64,000 nucleotides of DNA, taken from Hydrogenispora ethanolica (GTDB lineage Bacteria > Bacillota > UBA4882 > UBA8346). The notes below the pieces were generated by a model, which was not told where the DNA came from, made no database searches, and saw only the letters and a list, made by a program, of their open reading frames with translations. Made by a program: the position numbers and the translations under genes. Shown here piece by piece: positions 25,721 through 34,062 of this stretch. The first letter of the stretch is position 1. Each line of letters opens with the position of its first letter. The DNA is taken from positions 62,001 through 126,000 of the forward strand of contig NZ_SLUN01000004.1 in the NCBI RefSeq assembly GCF_004340685.1. The letters are read 5' to 3'.

Positions 25721-26857
25721 ATGATTATCGGAGTTCCCAAGGAAATTAAGAATAATGAGAACCGGGTGGCGGTCACGCCGGCCGGCGTGTATGCCCTGGT
25801 CAAGGCGGGCCATAAAGTGCTCGTCGAAAAGACGGCCGGACTCGGCAGCGGGATCACGGATGAGGAGTACCGTTCCGCCGGCGCCGCCATGCTCGAAAAG
25901 AGCAGCGAGGTCTTTCGCGAAGCGGATCTCATCGTGAAAGTCAAGGAACCGTTGGAGTCGGAGTATGAACTATTCAAGGACGGTCAGGCGCTCTTCACTT
26001 ATCTGCATCTGGCTCCGAACCGGCCGCTGACCGAGGCGCTGTTGCGCAAAGAGATTACCGGAATCGCCTATGAGACGGTCCAGACCGCGGACGGGGCCCT
26101 TCCCTTGCTGGTGCCCATGAGCGAAGTGGCCGGCCGGATGGCGGTCCAGATCGGCGCCAATCTGCTCCAGAAATATAACGGCGGTTGCGGCGTGCTGCTG
26201 GGGGGCGTCCCCGGCGTGCCCCCGGCCGACGTCGTCATCGTGGGCGGCGGGATCGTCGGCACCAATGCCGCCAAAATGGCGGTGGGGATGGGCGCCCGGG
26301 TGACCGTGCTGGATATCAACGCCAGCCGGCTGGCGTATTTGGACGATATTTTCAGCGGCCGGATCGCCACCCTGTACTATAACGAATTCAATATGATGAC
26401 CATCATCCGCCAGGCCGACCTGCTGGTCGGGGCGGTATTGGTCGCCGGAGCCAAAGCTCCGAAGGTCGTCTCCGAAGCCATGGTCCGGACGATGAAACCC
26501 GGCTCGGTCATTGTCGACGTGGCCATCGACCAAGGCGGCTCCATCGAGACGGTGGACCGGGTGACCACCCATGACCATCCCTGTTTCGAGCGGCACGGCG
26601 TGATCCATTATTCGGTGGCCAATATGCCGGGCGCGGTGCCCCGCACCTCCACCTATGCGCTGACCGGCGCCACCCTGCCGTATCTTTTGCAACTCGCCAA
26701 CCTGGGACCGGAAAGGGCTTTGCTGGAAGACCATTCGCTCTTGTCCGGCCTGAATACCTACCGGGCCAATCTGACCTGCGCGCCGGTGGCCGAAGCCCTC
26801 GGCAAGGAGTATGTCTCACCGGAACGGCTCTTGGTATCTTTCAAGCAAGCCTCCTAA
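25721..26857 (+). CDS. ald: Alanine dehydrogenase
   Basis: NAD-dependent reversible deamination of L-alanine to pyruvate and ammonium. IIGVPKEIKNNENRVAVTP at the N-terminus is diagnostic; substrate-binding Lys is in VKVKEPLESEY, catalytic His in LFTYLHLAPNRPL, and GGGIVGTNAAKMAVGMGA binds NAD. Another catalytic Asp sits in VDVAIDQGGSIET. GGGGG ends 7 nt before ATG 25721 but only 1 nt before the in-frame ATG 25715, so the former is chosen. Operon with the Lrp regulator. In a fermenter it can make alanine as a nitrogen/redox sink, or feed sporulation. Confidence 0.95.
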   Translation: MIIGVPKEIKNNENRVAVTPAGVYALVKAGHKVLVEKTAGLGSGITDEEYRSAGAAMLEKSSEVFREADLIVKVKEPLESEYELFKDGQALFTYLHLAPNRPLTEALLRKEITGIAYETVQTADGALPLLVPMSEVAGRMAVQIGANLLQKYNGGCGVLLGGVPGVPPADVVIVGGGIVGTNAAKMAVGMGARVTVLDINASRLAYLDDIFSGRIATLYYNEFNMMTIIRQADLLVGAVLVAGAKAPKVVSEAMVRTMKPGSVIVDVAIDQGGSIETVDRVTTHDHPCFERHGVIHYSVANMPGAVPRTSTYALTGATLPYLLQLANLGPERALLEDHSLLSGLNTYRANLTCAPVAEALGKEYVSPERLLVSFKQAS

Positions 26858-26876
26858 AATTATCAAATTATCTTAT

Positions 26877-26918
26877 AAAAAACAGCGGTCCGGAGTTCCC
26901 CTGGGCCGCTGTTTTTTG
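26877..26918. terminator. Convergent terminator
   Basis: Perfect arms AAAAACAGCGG / CCGCTGTTTTT with A- and T-runs, between ald (plus) and the xylulokinase gene (minus). Confidence 0.9.
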
Positions 26919-26938
26919 CAAGGTTCGTCAAAGCTTCC

Positions 26939-28453
26939 TCACGCCAGCTGTTCGAAAGCAGCTTTCAGGCTCGGATACAGCGAGCGGTAAATGGTGTAAT
27001 GTTTGCGGTAGATCGCGGCGTGATCCGGATCGGGAGCGATTCGCCGTTCCACGGGGCGGTCCAAACGTTGCAGGTCGGCGGCGCCGAAGATCCCGCCGGT
27101 GACTCCCGCCAGCAGCGCCGCGCCGTAGACCGAATGTTCCCGGTTGGACAGGATCGTCACCGGCGTCTCATAAATGTCGGCCTGGATCTGGCTCCATACT
27201 TCGCTGCGGGCCGCCCCGCCGGAAGCGATGATGGTCCGGACGGGGATGCCGAGCTCGGCAAAGACCGCCAAGGAATCTTTCATCGCGAAGGCCACTCCTT
27301 CCATCACCGCCCGCACCAGATGGGCCTGGCGGTGGGCCAGGCTCAGGCCGATGAAACAGCCCTTGGCGTTGGGGTCCATATGCGGAGTCCGTTCGCCGCA
27401 GAGGTAGGGCAGGAAGAGCAAGCCCTGCGCTCCGGGCTCCACGGTGGCGGCGGCTTGCGAGAGCAACTCGTAGGAGCCGGTCCCTGCGCCCGCTCCGTCC
27501 CGGTCTTCCGGCTGGCAGAAGTTCTCCTTGAACCAGCGCAGGGAGAGGCCGGCCGCGAGGATGGCGCCCATCAGAAACCAGCGGTCCGGCAGCGCGTGGC
27601 AGAGGGTATGGATGCGGCGGCCGGGATCGAACAGCGGTTGGCCGGCGGCGGTGAAGACCTGGCCGCCCGTGCCGATGGTCGAGGCGACGACGCCCGCCGC
27701 GGTGATGCCGGCGCCGATGGCGCCCATCAGTTGATCGCCGCCGCCGGCGCTCACCGGCGTTCCGGCCGCCAGGCCCGTGGCCGCGGCCGCCTCCGCCGTG
27801 AGCCGTCCGGCCAGGCTGACGGATTCCAAGGGGGCGGGGAGGTAGCCGGTCTTCAGCTCCAGGGCGTCCACGATGGGGCCCGACCAGTGGCGCCGGGTGA
27901 CATCAAAGAGCAGCGTCCCGGAGCCGTCGGTCACATCGGTGGCGATCTCCCGGGTCAGGCGGTAGCGGATGAAGTCCTTCGGCAGAAAGGCGGTATGAAT
28001 CCGCTGATAAAGCTGGGGCTCATGCTCTTTCACCCAGAGCAGCGATACGCCGAAAAGGCCGGTGGCGGTGGGCATGCCGGTGATTCCGTACAATTGGCCA
28101 GGATCCATCCGGGCGGCGATCTCCCGGCACTGGGCCTGACTCCGTTTGTCCGGCCAGATGATGGCGGGCCGGAGCGGCCGGCCTTCCTGGTCCAGGAGCA
28201 CCAAGCCGTGCATTTGACCGGAGAGGCCGACGGCCCGGATCGCGGCCGCCGGAAGCCCGGTCTGCGCTACGACCCGGCGGATGGCCGCGACGCTGGCTTG
28301 CCACCAGGTTTCGGGGTCCTGCTCCGCCCAATCCGGATGGGGGGTCTGGATCGGATACTCCCGGCCGGCGATTCCGGCGACCCGGCCGTCGGCGCCGACC
28401 AGCGCCGCCCGGACGCTGGAAGTGCCGAGGTCGATTCCGAGCAGATATTCCAT
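26939..28453 (-). CDS. xylB: Xylulokinase (FGGY family)
   Basis: ATP-dependent kinase that makes D-xylulose 5-phosphate for the pentose phosphate pathway. The N-terminal phosphate loop GIDLGTSSVRAAL, the xylulokinase motif VGLSGQMHGLVLLD (M-H-G) and the second FGGY signature LLFLPYLCGERTPHMDPNAKG are all present; IIASGGAARSEVWSQIQAD and GAALLAGV follow. 504 aa, standard. The M at 28453 begins the fold; the upstream open frame in the previous gene has no support. AAAGGAG is upstream at a somewhat wide spacing. Last gene of the minus-strand ROK/cupin/kinase operon. Confidence 0.94.
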   Translation of the reverse strand: MEYLLGIDLGTSSVRAALVGADGRVAGIAGREYPIQTPHPDWAEQDPETWWQASVAAIRRVVAQTGLPAAAIRAVGLSGQMHGLVLLDQEGRPLRPAIIWPDKRSQAQCREIAARMDPGQLYGITGMPTATGLFGVSLLWVKEHEPQLYQRIHTAFLPKDFIRYRLTREIATDVTDGSGTLLFDVTRRHWSGPIVDALELKTGYLPAPLESVSLAGRLTAEAAAATGLAAGTPVSAGGGDQLMGAIGAGITAAGVVASTIGTGGQVFTAAGQPLFDPGRRIHTLCHALPDRWFLMGAILAAGLSLRWFKENFCQPEDRDGAGAGTGSYELLSQAAATVEPGAQGLLFLPYLCGERTPHMDPNAKGCFIGLSLAHRQAHLVRAVMEGVAFAMKDSLAVFAELGIPVRTIIASGGAARSEVWSQIQADIYETPVTILSNREHSVYGAALLAGVTGGIFGAADLQRLDRPVERRIAPDPDHAAIYRKHYTIYRSLYPSLKAAFEQLA

Positions 28454-28472
28454 GAATGCTTCAACTCCTTTT

Positions 28473-29675
28473 TCAACCGATGCGGTACGGGAAGATGCGA
28501 TAGACGACGAGCCGCTCCCCGGCGGCGGAATTGTGGAAGAGCGCCTCATGGCCGGGGGTGACCAGAAATTCGTTATTGGAGCGGCGGTAGTCGGCGCCGA
28601 CCGGCATCCCGTTCAGGCTGCCCGCGCCGCTCCAGACCAGGCCGGTCCAGGGCTCCGGGGAGGCGGGGCAGCGGTATTCGGCTCCCGGCTCGATCTCCAG
28701 CGCTTCGCCGTAGAACATCTCAAAGAAGATCTGCAGCCGCCGCCCCCAGCTCCCGCTCTCGAGGGTCCGGGCGGCCTGGCGGTATTTCTTTTCAAACTCG
28801 GGATCGGCGGATAATTCCCAATCGACCACCTGGGCCAGGAAATCGCGTTCGTCGGCCAGCCCGCGCAGGCCCATCGCCCGCCACAGTTCCCGCCGGGCCG
28901 CGGGATCGGCCACCCGTTCGCCGAAACGCCAGGCGGCCAGGTTGTAATCGTCCTGGGGCACCTGGACCTCGATGGTGGGCCAGGGACCGGGCGCGTGCAG
29001 GCAGCCGGGATGAATGATCCAGCCGTCATAGGGGCGCACTTCGTAAGGCTGCCCCAGCGCGTACATGGCGTCGCTGTTCCCGAATTCGCCGAGGGCGGCC
29101 AGGACGTCTTCCCGGGTGACCCGGGGCCGGACTCCCAGGCGGGAGATGACCCGGCCCGGATCCTGGTTGTAGGGGGGCAGGTCCAGCGGCGGGAAGAAGT
29201 AGGCCTCCAGTTTGCCCGGGCCTTGGGCCCGGCCGTTCACGATCTCGCCGGAATGGACATGGAAGGTGATGGGCGGCGCTTCGGGCGCCCCGCCGTAGGA
29301 CGGGACCACCGGCGCGCCGCCGATGTCGAGCAGCTTCACCAGGGGCCAGCGGTCCAGGCAGCCGCCGAAGAGCCGCTCGCCGCAGGCGGCGGCCGCCTCG
29401 GTCAGCAGCACCGGCTCCCCGTCCGTCAGCCGCAGCCGCGAGATTCCTTCGTGCGCCCTGGGAAGGCGGTTCACTGCCGCGGACAGAGACATGATCCAGC
29501 GTTCCACCGTGAGATAGCCCCGCTCGTCCTGGAACTCCGGGATGAATTGGCTGTTGGGAGCCAAAATGTCCCGGCCGGAATAGTTTTCCCGGCCCACCAG
29601 GGCCGGTTCGGCGAAGAGCACGCCGCGCTGGGATTCCAGCGTGGCGGCGAGACGGGATGGGATGGAGTTTTGCAT
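28473..29675 (-). CDS. Metal-cupin protein, class I mannose-6-phosphate isomerase-like
   Basis: 400-aa protein that looks like a double-cupin sugar isomerase. The N-terminal cupin has HVHSGE and a Glu in LEAYFFPP, and a His in GWIIHPGCLHAPGP, which together give the H-x-H...E...H metal set of ManA-like isomerases. The protein is divergent, and I cannot name its sugar. It lies 19 bp before xylulokinase, so production of D-xylulose from another aldopentose (xylose or lyxose), or of another ketose handled by that kinase, is the natural guess. ATG 29675 has GGGAGG 7 nt upstream. Base composition and codon use match the neighbours. Confidence 0.7.
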   Translation of the reverse strand: MQNSIPSRLAATLESQRGVLFAEPALVGRENYSGRDILAPNSQFIPEFQDERGYLTVERWIMSLSAAVNRLPRAHEGISRLRLTDGEPVLLTEAAAACGERLFGGCLDRWPLVKLLDIGGAPVVPSYGGAPEAPPITFHVHSGEIVNGRAQGPGKLEAYFFPPLDLPPYNQDPGRVISRLGVRPRVTREDVLAALGEFGNSDAMYALGQPYEVRPYDGWIIHPGCLHAPGPWPTIEVQVPQDDYNLAAWRFGERVADPAARRELWRAMGLRGLADERDFLAQVVDWELSADPEFEKKYRQAARTLESGSWGRRLQIFFEMFYGEALEIEPGAEYRCPASPEPWTGLVWSGAGSLNGMPVGADYRRSNNEFLVTPGHEALFHNSAAGERLVVYRIFPYRIG

Positions 29676-29841
29676 TGGAGAACCTCCCTTATGTTTCGTT
29701 TGGACTGTTGACAGCGTTATGTGGTCCGGGGGACCGGCGCGGCCGGATGCGCATTGGGAGCGGGAACGGCCTTGCGGCGGTGCCCCGGTGCCAATCCTCG
29801 GCCGGGGCCGCCCCGGGAAGAGGCTGCGCCGGGCCGGGAGT

Positions 29842-31050
29842 TCATCCCGGGTGCCGCAGCAGATACTCAATGGCGATGGCCCCGGTTCCGATCAGGAAGG
29901 GGTCTCCCGCCAGGCTGGCGGGTTCGATCCGCACCTGGCGGGCGATCTCCGGCAGCAGCCGTTCCCGGGCCGTGGCGCGGACGGTCTCGAACCAGACCGG
30001 ACCCAGCTCCAGCAGCTCATCGCCGAGGATGACCAGCTCCGGCTCGAGGGTATTGATCAGGTTGACCACCGCCGCCCCCAGATAACGGGCGGCCTCGCGC
30101 ACCAATTCCAGCGCCAGCGGATCGGCGGCCCGCGCCGCGCGAACCAGGTCCGGAAAGCTCAGCGGCCGCGCCGCGGCCAGCAGGGAATCACCGCCGGCCG
30201 CCGCCAGCCGCGCCTCGGCCTGCCGCAGCAGCGCGGTGCTGGAGCAGTATCCTTCGAGGCAGCCGAAATTGCCGCATTCGCAGCGCGGGCCGTCCGGATC
30301 GATCATGGTGTGGCCGATCTCGCCGGCCATGCCGTGGGCGCCGTGATAGATCCGGCCGTCGATGATGATCCCGGCGCCCACGCCTTTTCCGGCGGCGATG
30401 TAGAGCAGGTTGCGGACCGTCCTGCCGCTGCCCAGCCATTGCTCGGCCGAAGCCGCGGCGTGGGCGTCGTGTTCGACGACGACCGGCAGGCCGAACCGCT
30501 CGCGGAGCGCCGCGGCGATGGGAATATCGCGCCAGCCCGTGAAGTTGCTGATGAAGGCCACCCGGCCGTCGTCCAGATTCAGCGGTCCCGGGGCGGCCAC
30601 GCCCAGGGCCGCCACTTTCCGCCGCTCCGGGCTCTGTTCGAGCAGCCGGGCGGCGAGTTCCTCCAGCCGCCGCAGCACCTCCGCCACTGGCAGGGCCGGC
30701 GATAGGGGGACTCGCTCCGAGGCCAGCAGCCGCGTCTCCAGATTGAAGAGGCCGCCGCTGAGGTGGTCCCTGGCCAGCTGCAGGCCGATCACATACCGGC
30801 CGTCGGGATCCAGCGCCAGGCCGATGGCCCCGTGCCGGGCGTAGCAGCCGGTCTCGACCACCAGCCCCATTTCCAGCAGATCCTTGATGATATAGGTGAC
30901 GGTCGAGGCATTCAGGCCGGTGCGCGCCGCCAGCTCCTTGCGGGACATCGTCCCGTTCAGCTTCAGCAGCTGCAGCGCCAGCGAACGGTTGCGCAGCTGG
31001 ATAGCGTCCTGGTTCTGGCCGGAAAAAAACGGCGTTTCCTTATGAGTCAT
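29842..31050 (-). CDS. ROK-family transcriptional regulator (XylR type)
   Basis: Sugar-responsive repressor: N-terminal winged HTH (QLRNRSLALQLLKLNGTMSR, then KELAARTGLNASTVTYIIKDLLE) and a ROK sugar-binding domain with GVGAGIIIDGRIYHG, EIGHTMID and the zinc set CECGNFGCLEGYC. 402 aa from ATG 31050. The frame stays open upstream through a 42-bp repeat, but MTHKETPFF is the normal start of the family. It heads the operon with the cupin isomerase and xylulokinase, so it probably senses a pentose and represses them. A palindromic ATTCATT region just upstream is its likely operator. Confidence 0.92.
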   Translation of the reverse strand: MTHKETPFFSGQNQDAIQLRNRSLALQLLKLNGTMSRKELAARTGLNASTVTYIIKDLLEMGLVVETGCYARHGAIGLALDPDGRYVIGLQLARDHLSGGLFNLETRLLASERVPLSPALPVAEVLRRLEELAARLLEQSPERRKVAALGVAAPGPLNLDDGRVAFISNFTGWRDIPIAAALRERFGLPVVVEHDAHAAASAEQWLGSGRTVRNLLYIAAGKGVGAGIIIDGRIYHGAHGMAGEIGHTMIDPDGPRCECGNFGCLEGYCSSTALLRQAEARLAAAGGDSLLAAARPLSFPDLVRAARAADPLALELVREAARYLGAAVVNLINTLEPELVILGDELLELGPVWFETVRATARERLLPEIARQVRIEPASLAGDPFLIGTGAIAIEYLLRHPG

Positions 31051-31086
31051 CGTGTTTTCAAGGCTCCTGTCCGTGATGGTCTGTTT

Positions 31087-31118
31087 TAATTCATTCAATG
31101 AATTCATCGAATGAATTA
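31087..31118 (-). promoter_or_regulatory. Palindromic operator candidate of the ROK operon
   Basis: Outer arms TAATTCATTC (31087-31096) and GAATGAATTA (31109-31118) are perfect inverted repeats, with a second palindrome ATGAATTCAT (31098-31107) between them. Located 37 bp before the ROK start codon. Likely autoregulatory site. Confidence 0.55.
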
Positions 31119-31191
31119 TTTGCTGTCGGTTCGCAAACTCCTGCCGCTGCGGAAAAAATTTTGGCATCGCCAGCCGGGTCGCGGCGGTTGG

Positions 31192-31443
31192 GAGTTGCTT
31201 GAGCGACTGAAGGAGGTGCTTGAGTCGTTCAAGGAGTTGCTTGAGCGACCGAAGGAAGTGCTTGAGTCGTTCAAGGAGTTGCTTGAGCGACTGAAGGAAA
31301 TGCTTGAGTCGTTCAAGGAGTTGCTTGAGCGACTGAAGGAAGTGCTTGAGTCGTTCAAGGAGTTGCTTGAGCGACCGCAGGAAGTGCTTGAGTCGTTCAA
31401 GGAGATACATGAGCGACTGAAGGAAGTGCGGGAGCCATTCAGG
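31192..31443. repeat. 42-bp tandem repeat, six copies
   Basis: Six head-to-tail units of 42 bp; five are 90-100% alike and the sixth is decayed. One unit starts GAGTTGCTTGAGCGACTGAA. On the plus strand it would encode a leucine-rich 14-residue heptad pair (ELLERLK-EVLESFK); on the minus strand LKHFLQS-type repeats in front of the ROK gene. An ATG at 31111 could open a 144-aa coiled coil, but it has no Shine-Dalgarno site and lies in the operator, so coding is doubtful. The region 31444-31729 holds no gene that I can support. Confidence 0.85.
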
Positions 31444-31729
31444 CAGTTGCCCGGGTGGCCCAAGGCGTTCCCTCGGCCGCCGGGGAAGTTTGGCGCGTTG
31501 CCAAAGCGGTTCGTTGCAAAACCGGGCGGTTTCGCGGGACTCTGAAAGGCGTTGCCTGGAATGTCACAGGGCCAAGACGAGCCGGTGCGGGAAGCGGTTT
31601 TGTCCCGGAAGAGGCCCGGTGGGGGACGCGGCCGGTACGGTGAAAATACCATTATAGCTGCACTTTATATTCCAGTAACGGTTCCAAGAACCAGGAGCGG
31701 CAAAGATCGCCGTTGGGGGAAAATTCTGC

Positions 31730-31758
31730 TTGACAGTGATATATCACGTGATATATCA
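31730..31758 (+). promoter_or_regulatory. Promoter with 22-bp palindromic operator of the GntR gene
   Basis: -35 TTGACA (31730-31735); a -10-like TATCAT lies 18 bp on. Positions 31737-31758 form a perfect 22-bp palindrome with half-site TGATATATCAC, itself containing the palindrome TGATATATCA. It covers the spacer and -10, so a bound repressor would block polymerase. The GntR-family protein just downstream is the obvious candidate. Confidence 0.7.
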
Positions 31759-31804
31759 TAAAGGTGATTCATGGAACAACCGCTACTCAAAGGGGAAAAA
31801 TATC

Positions 31805-32428
31805 TTGAAACGCTCGCTTTCGCAACGAGTTTATGATACCCTGCTGGAACGCATTTTGCGCAACGAATGGGCGCCGGGCGACATGATCAACCGGCGGGAG
31901 GTCGCGGCGGAGCTGGAGGTCAGCGTGGCCCCGGCGCTGGAGGCCATGTTGCAGCTGGAGGCGGAAGGGCTGCTGGAGACGATCCCCCGCAAGGGCACCC
32001 GGATCCGGGTCATTACCGAGGAAGACCTGCGCGGCCAGGTGATCCTGCGCCAGGCGCTGGAGGGCCAGGCGGCCCGGCTCTATTGCGGCGAGCCGATCAT
32101 CCAAAACGAAGCCCGCCTGCTGGAATTGGCGGCGGCGGTCGACAGTTCCGCCGTCAACTCCTGGGACAACTGGGAGAAAGAGATTCTGTTCCACCGTTCC
32201 CTGGTCGAGCTGGCCGACTGCAAGGTCCTGGTGCGGGAGTTCAACAAGGTCATGCGGCTGAGCCTCTTTTTCGCCGCCAACAAGCTCTCCTCGCTCAGTT
32301 TCAACAACCAGTACGACCATATCATCAACCGTCACACCGAGCTGGTGAAGAAGTTGCAGGTCTCCGACGCCGACGTGGCGGAACGGGCCATGCGCGACCA
32401 CCTGTACAGCGGTTTGCTCAATCTGTAA
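31805..32428 (+). CDS. GntR-family regulator, FadR/FCD subgroup
   Basis: 207-aa repressor: N-terminal winged HTH (SLSQRVYDTLLERILRNEWA, PGDMINRREVAAELEVSVAPALEAMLQLEAEGLL, RKGTRI) and a helical FCD effector domain (ILRQALEGQAARLY; FHRSLVEL; NRHTELVKKLQV; RAMRDHLY). FCD proteins bind organic or sugar acids with a metal held by Asp/His residues. No ATG fits: the best start is TTG 31805, with AGGGG about 10 nt upstream. A 21-codon reading frame (31771-31836) with AAAGGTG overlaps this start. It heads the ABC importer/aldolase genes and likely controls them. Confidence 0.9.
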   Translation: MKRSLSQRVYDTLLERILRNEWAPGDMINRREVAAELEVSVAPALEAMLQLEAEGLLETIPRKGTRIRVITEEDLRGQVILRQALEGQAARLYCGEPIIQNEARLLELAAAVDSSAVNSWDNWEKEILFHRSLVELADCKVLVREFNKVMRLSLFFAANKLSSLSFNNQYDHIINRHTELVKKLQVSDADVAERAMRDHLYSGLLNL

Positions 32429-32443
32429 GGGCGGCTATCATCC

Positions 32444-32479
32444 TTCCCGGACTTGCCATTTTGACAACGTATCCGGGAA
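32444..32479 (+). promoter_or_regulatory. Dyad around a -35 hexamer before the ABC operon
   Basis: Perfect arms TTCCCGGA (32444-32451) and TCCGGGAA (32472-32479) flank TTGACA (32461-32466). The -10 position is poor (TGAAAC). It may be an operator or a leader hairpin of the importer operon; it differs from the TGATATATCA palindrome. Confidence 0.4.
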
Positions 32480-32600
32480 TGATGAAACATCCGCTATCAG
32501 GCCGGGCGAAATAGAGACAAGTCCCGGGCTGTCCCCAATCCGGTTATTACGTCGGAAGGATCCGACGATAATAATATTTCGAAAAGGGAGGAAATTGAAG

Positions 32601-33899
32601 ATGCGAAGAAGAATCAGTCTGTTCCTGTCATTGGTTTTAGCGGTTTGCTTGTTATGGAGCGTGACCGGTCTGGCCAAGCAATCCGGCAACCAGATCTCGG
32701 CCAACCTCAGAATCTTGTATCCCGGAACCTCCGAAGTTGAAAAAGCCTGGGCCGAAAGCCTCAAGAAGGCCGTGTCCCAAAAATACCCGAATATCAAGAT
32801 CGAATACATCTTCCTCAACTGGTCGGACATCGAGAAGAAGCTGGCCGTGATGGTGGCTTCGGGCGACTACCCCGATATGATGAACGTCCAGGACGTGATC
32901 AACCCGGTGGCGATGAACGCCCTCGAACCGCTGGACGAGTACCTGAAGAAGAGCTCGATCAAGATCTCCGACTATTCTCCGGCGTATCTGGAATATTCCA
33001 AAGTCAACGGCAAGCTGTATTCCATTCCCTTGCTCGGCATCGTGTACGCCCACATTATCAACACCGATCTCTTGAAGAGCGCCGGTTACAAGATGAGCGA
33101 TCTGAAGAGCTGGGACGCGGTGAAGGCCGCCGTCAAGGCGATGTCCAAAAACGGCAAATACGGTTATGCCATGGCCAATGGCGGCACCGGCCGTTTCAGC
33201 TTCCGCGATTTCATGATGCTCTGCCTGAGCAATGATGTGACCCCCGACGATATCAGCGACGCTTCCAAGGCCAAGTATATCGAGGTTTTGAAACTGGTCG
33301 GCGATCTGTCGCCCTATATGCCGAAGAGCCAGATCACCTGGCTGTATCCGGAACTCTACAAAGCCTGGGGCGCGGGCAGCGTCGGAATGATGCACACCGG
33401 CACCTATTTCACGGCCAACGCCATCTCCCACAGCACCGAGATCATCGGCAAGACCCGGGCCTTCGTCTTCCCGCACGGACCGTCGGCCAGCAAGCCCCGG
33501 GCGATGGTCGCCAACGCCGGCTTCGCGATGATCAAAGGTTCGAAACAGAAAGAAGCGGCCTGGAAGGTCATGGAGGTCCTCAACAGCAAGCAATTGGCGG
33601 CCAGACTGGGCGGCGCCATCAACCTGCCGGCCAGCACCAAGGCTGACAAGAAGGTCCTGAACGAGGTGGCCAAACAGACCTATCCCCAATCCTACCAAGG
33701 GCACCTGACGGTGTTGAAAGATTTCTCGGAGATCGCCAAGAAGTACGGCGTGCCCCAACCGCGGATTTACGGCCAGCCCCAGATGGAGCTGGTGGTGCAG
33801 GGCGCGTTGGTCCGGTTGACCAACGGCGAACTGACCCCGGCCGCGGCCTATGACGAGATTCGCAAAGGCATTCAACGCGTGAAGGACGAACTGAAATAA
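32601..33899 (+). CDS. Extracellular solute-binding protein (family 1)
   Basis: 432-aa lipoprotein-like or secreted binding protein. It has a signal peptide (MRRRISLFLSLVLAVCLLWSV, Cys at about residue 18 but not a clear lipobox), then the family 1 fold: LRILYPGTSEVEKAW, VASGDYPDMMNVQDVI, YSIPLLGIVYAHIINTDLL and SWDAVKAAVKAM. ATG 32601 has GGGAGG 9 nt upstream. It precedes two permease genes and the NanA-like aldolase gene, so an acidic sugar or its oligomer is the likely ligand. No ATPase gene is close. An extremely stable GNRA-loop hairpin follows. Confidence 0.93.
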   Translation: MRRRISLFLSLVLAVCLLWSVTGLAKQSGNQISANLRILYPGTSEVEKAWAESLKKAVSQKYPNIKIEYIFLNWSDIEKKLAVMVASGDYPDMMNVQDVINPVAMNALEPLDEYLKKSSIKISDYSPAYLEYSKVNGKLYSIPLLGIVYAHIINTDLLKSAGYKMSDLKSWDAVKAAVKAMSKNGKYGYAMANGGTGRFSFRDFMMLCLSNDVTPDDISDASKAKYIEVLKLVGDLSPYMPKSQITWLYPELYKAWGAGSVGMMHTGTYFTANAISHSTEIIGKTRAFVFPHGPSASKPRAMVANAGFAMIKGSKQKEAAWKVMEVLNSKQLAARLGGAINLPASTKADKKVLNEVAKQTYPQSYQGHLTVLKDFSEIAKKYGVPQPRIYGQPQMELVVQGALVRLTNGELTPAAAYDEIRKGIQRVKDELK

Positions 33900-33912
33900 A
33901 GCGACGAACGAT

Positions 33913-33940
33913 GCGAAGGGCTGAGCAATCAGCCCTTCGC
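33913..33940 (+). other. Intercistronic GNRA-loop hairpin
   Basis: Perfect 12-bp stem GCGAAGGGCTGA / TCAGCCCTTCGC closed by a GCAA tetraloop, with no T-run. Likely stabilises the binding-protein mRNA. The stretch 33941-34062 shows nothing else clear. Confidence 0.7.
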
Positions 33941-34062
33941 AACCAAATACAGCATTTTGCGAAAGCGTTGACGGGTTTGGGTTCACCGCACTTTTCGCGA
34001 ACCAAGCCGTTTCCGCTTTATCAAAATGCGATAGCAAAGTTTTTCGATTGAGGTGGCAAAAC

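Noticed and set aside
28473-29870. Extra N-terminal 65 residues of the cupin protein
   Set aside because: The internal ATG at 29675 has GGGAGG at the right distance; the upstream part is arginine/proline-rich noise.
31192-31443. CRISPR array
   Set aside because: Units abut without spacers, vary little in sequence and no cas gene is near.
31111-31545. 144-aa coiled-coil protein from the 42-bp repeat
   Set aside because: No ribosome-binding site, start inside the operator palindrome, and a non-repeat C-terminus rich in Gly/Pro. Kept only as a repeat feature.
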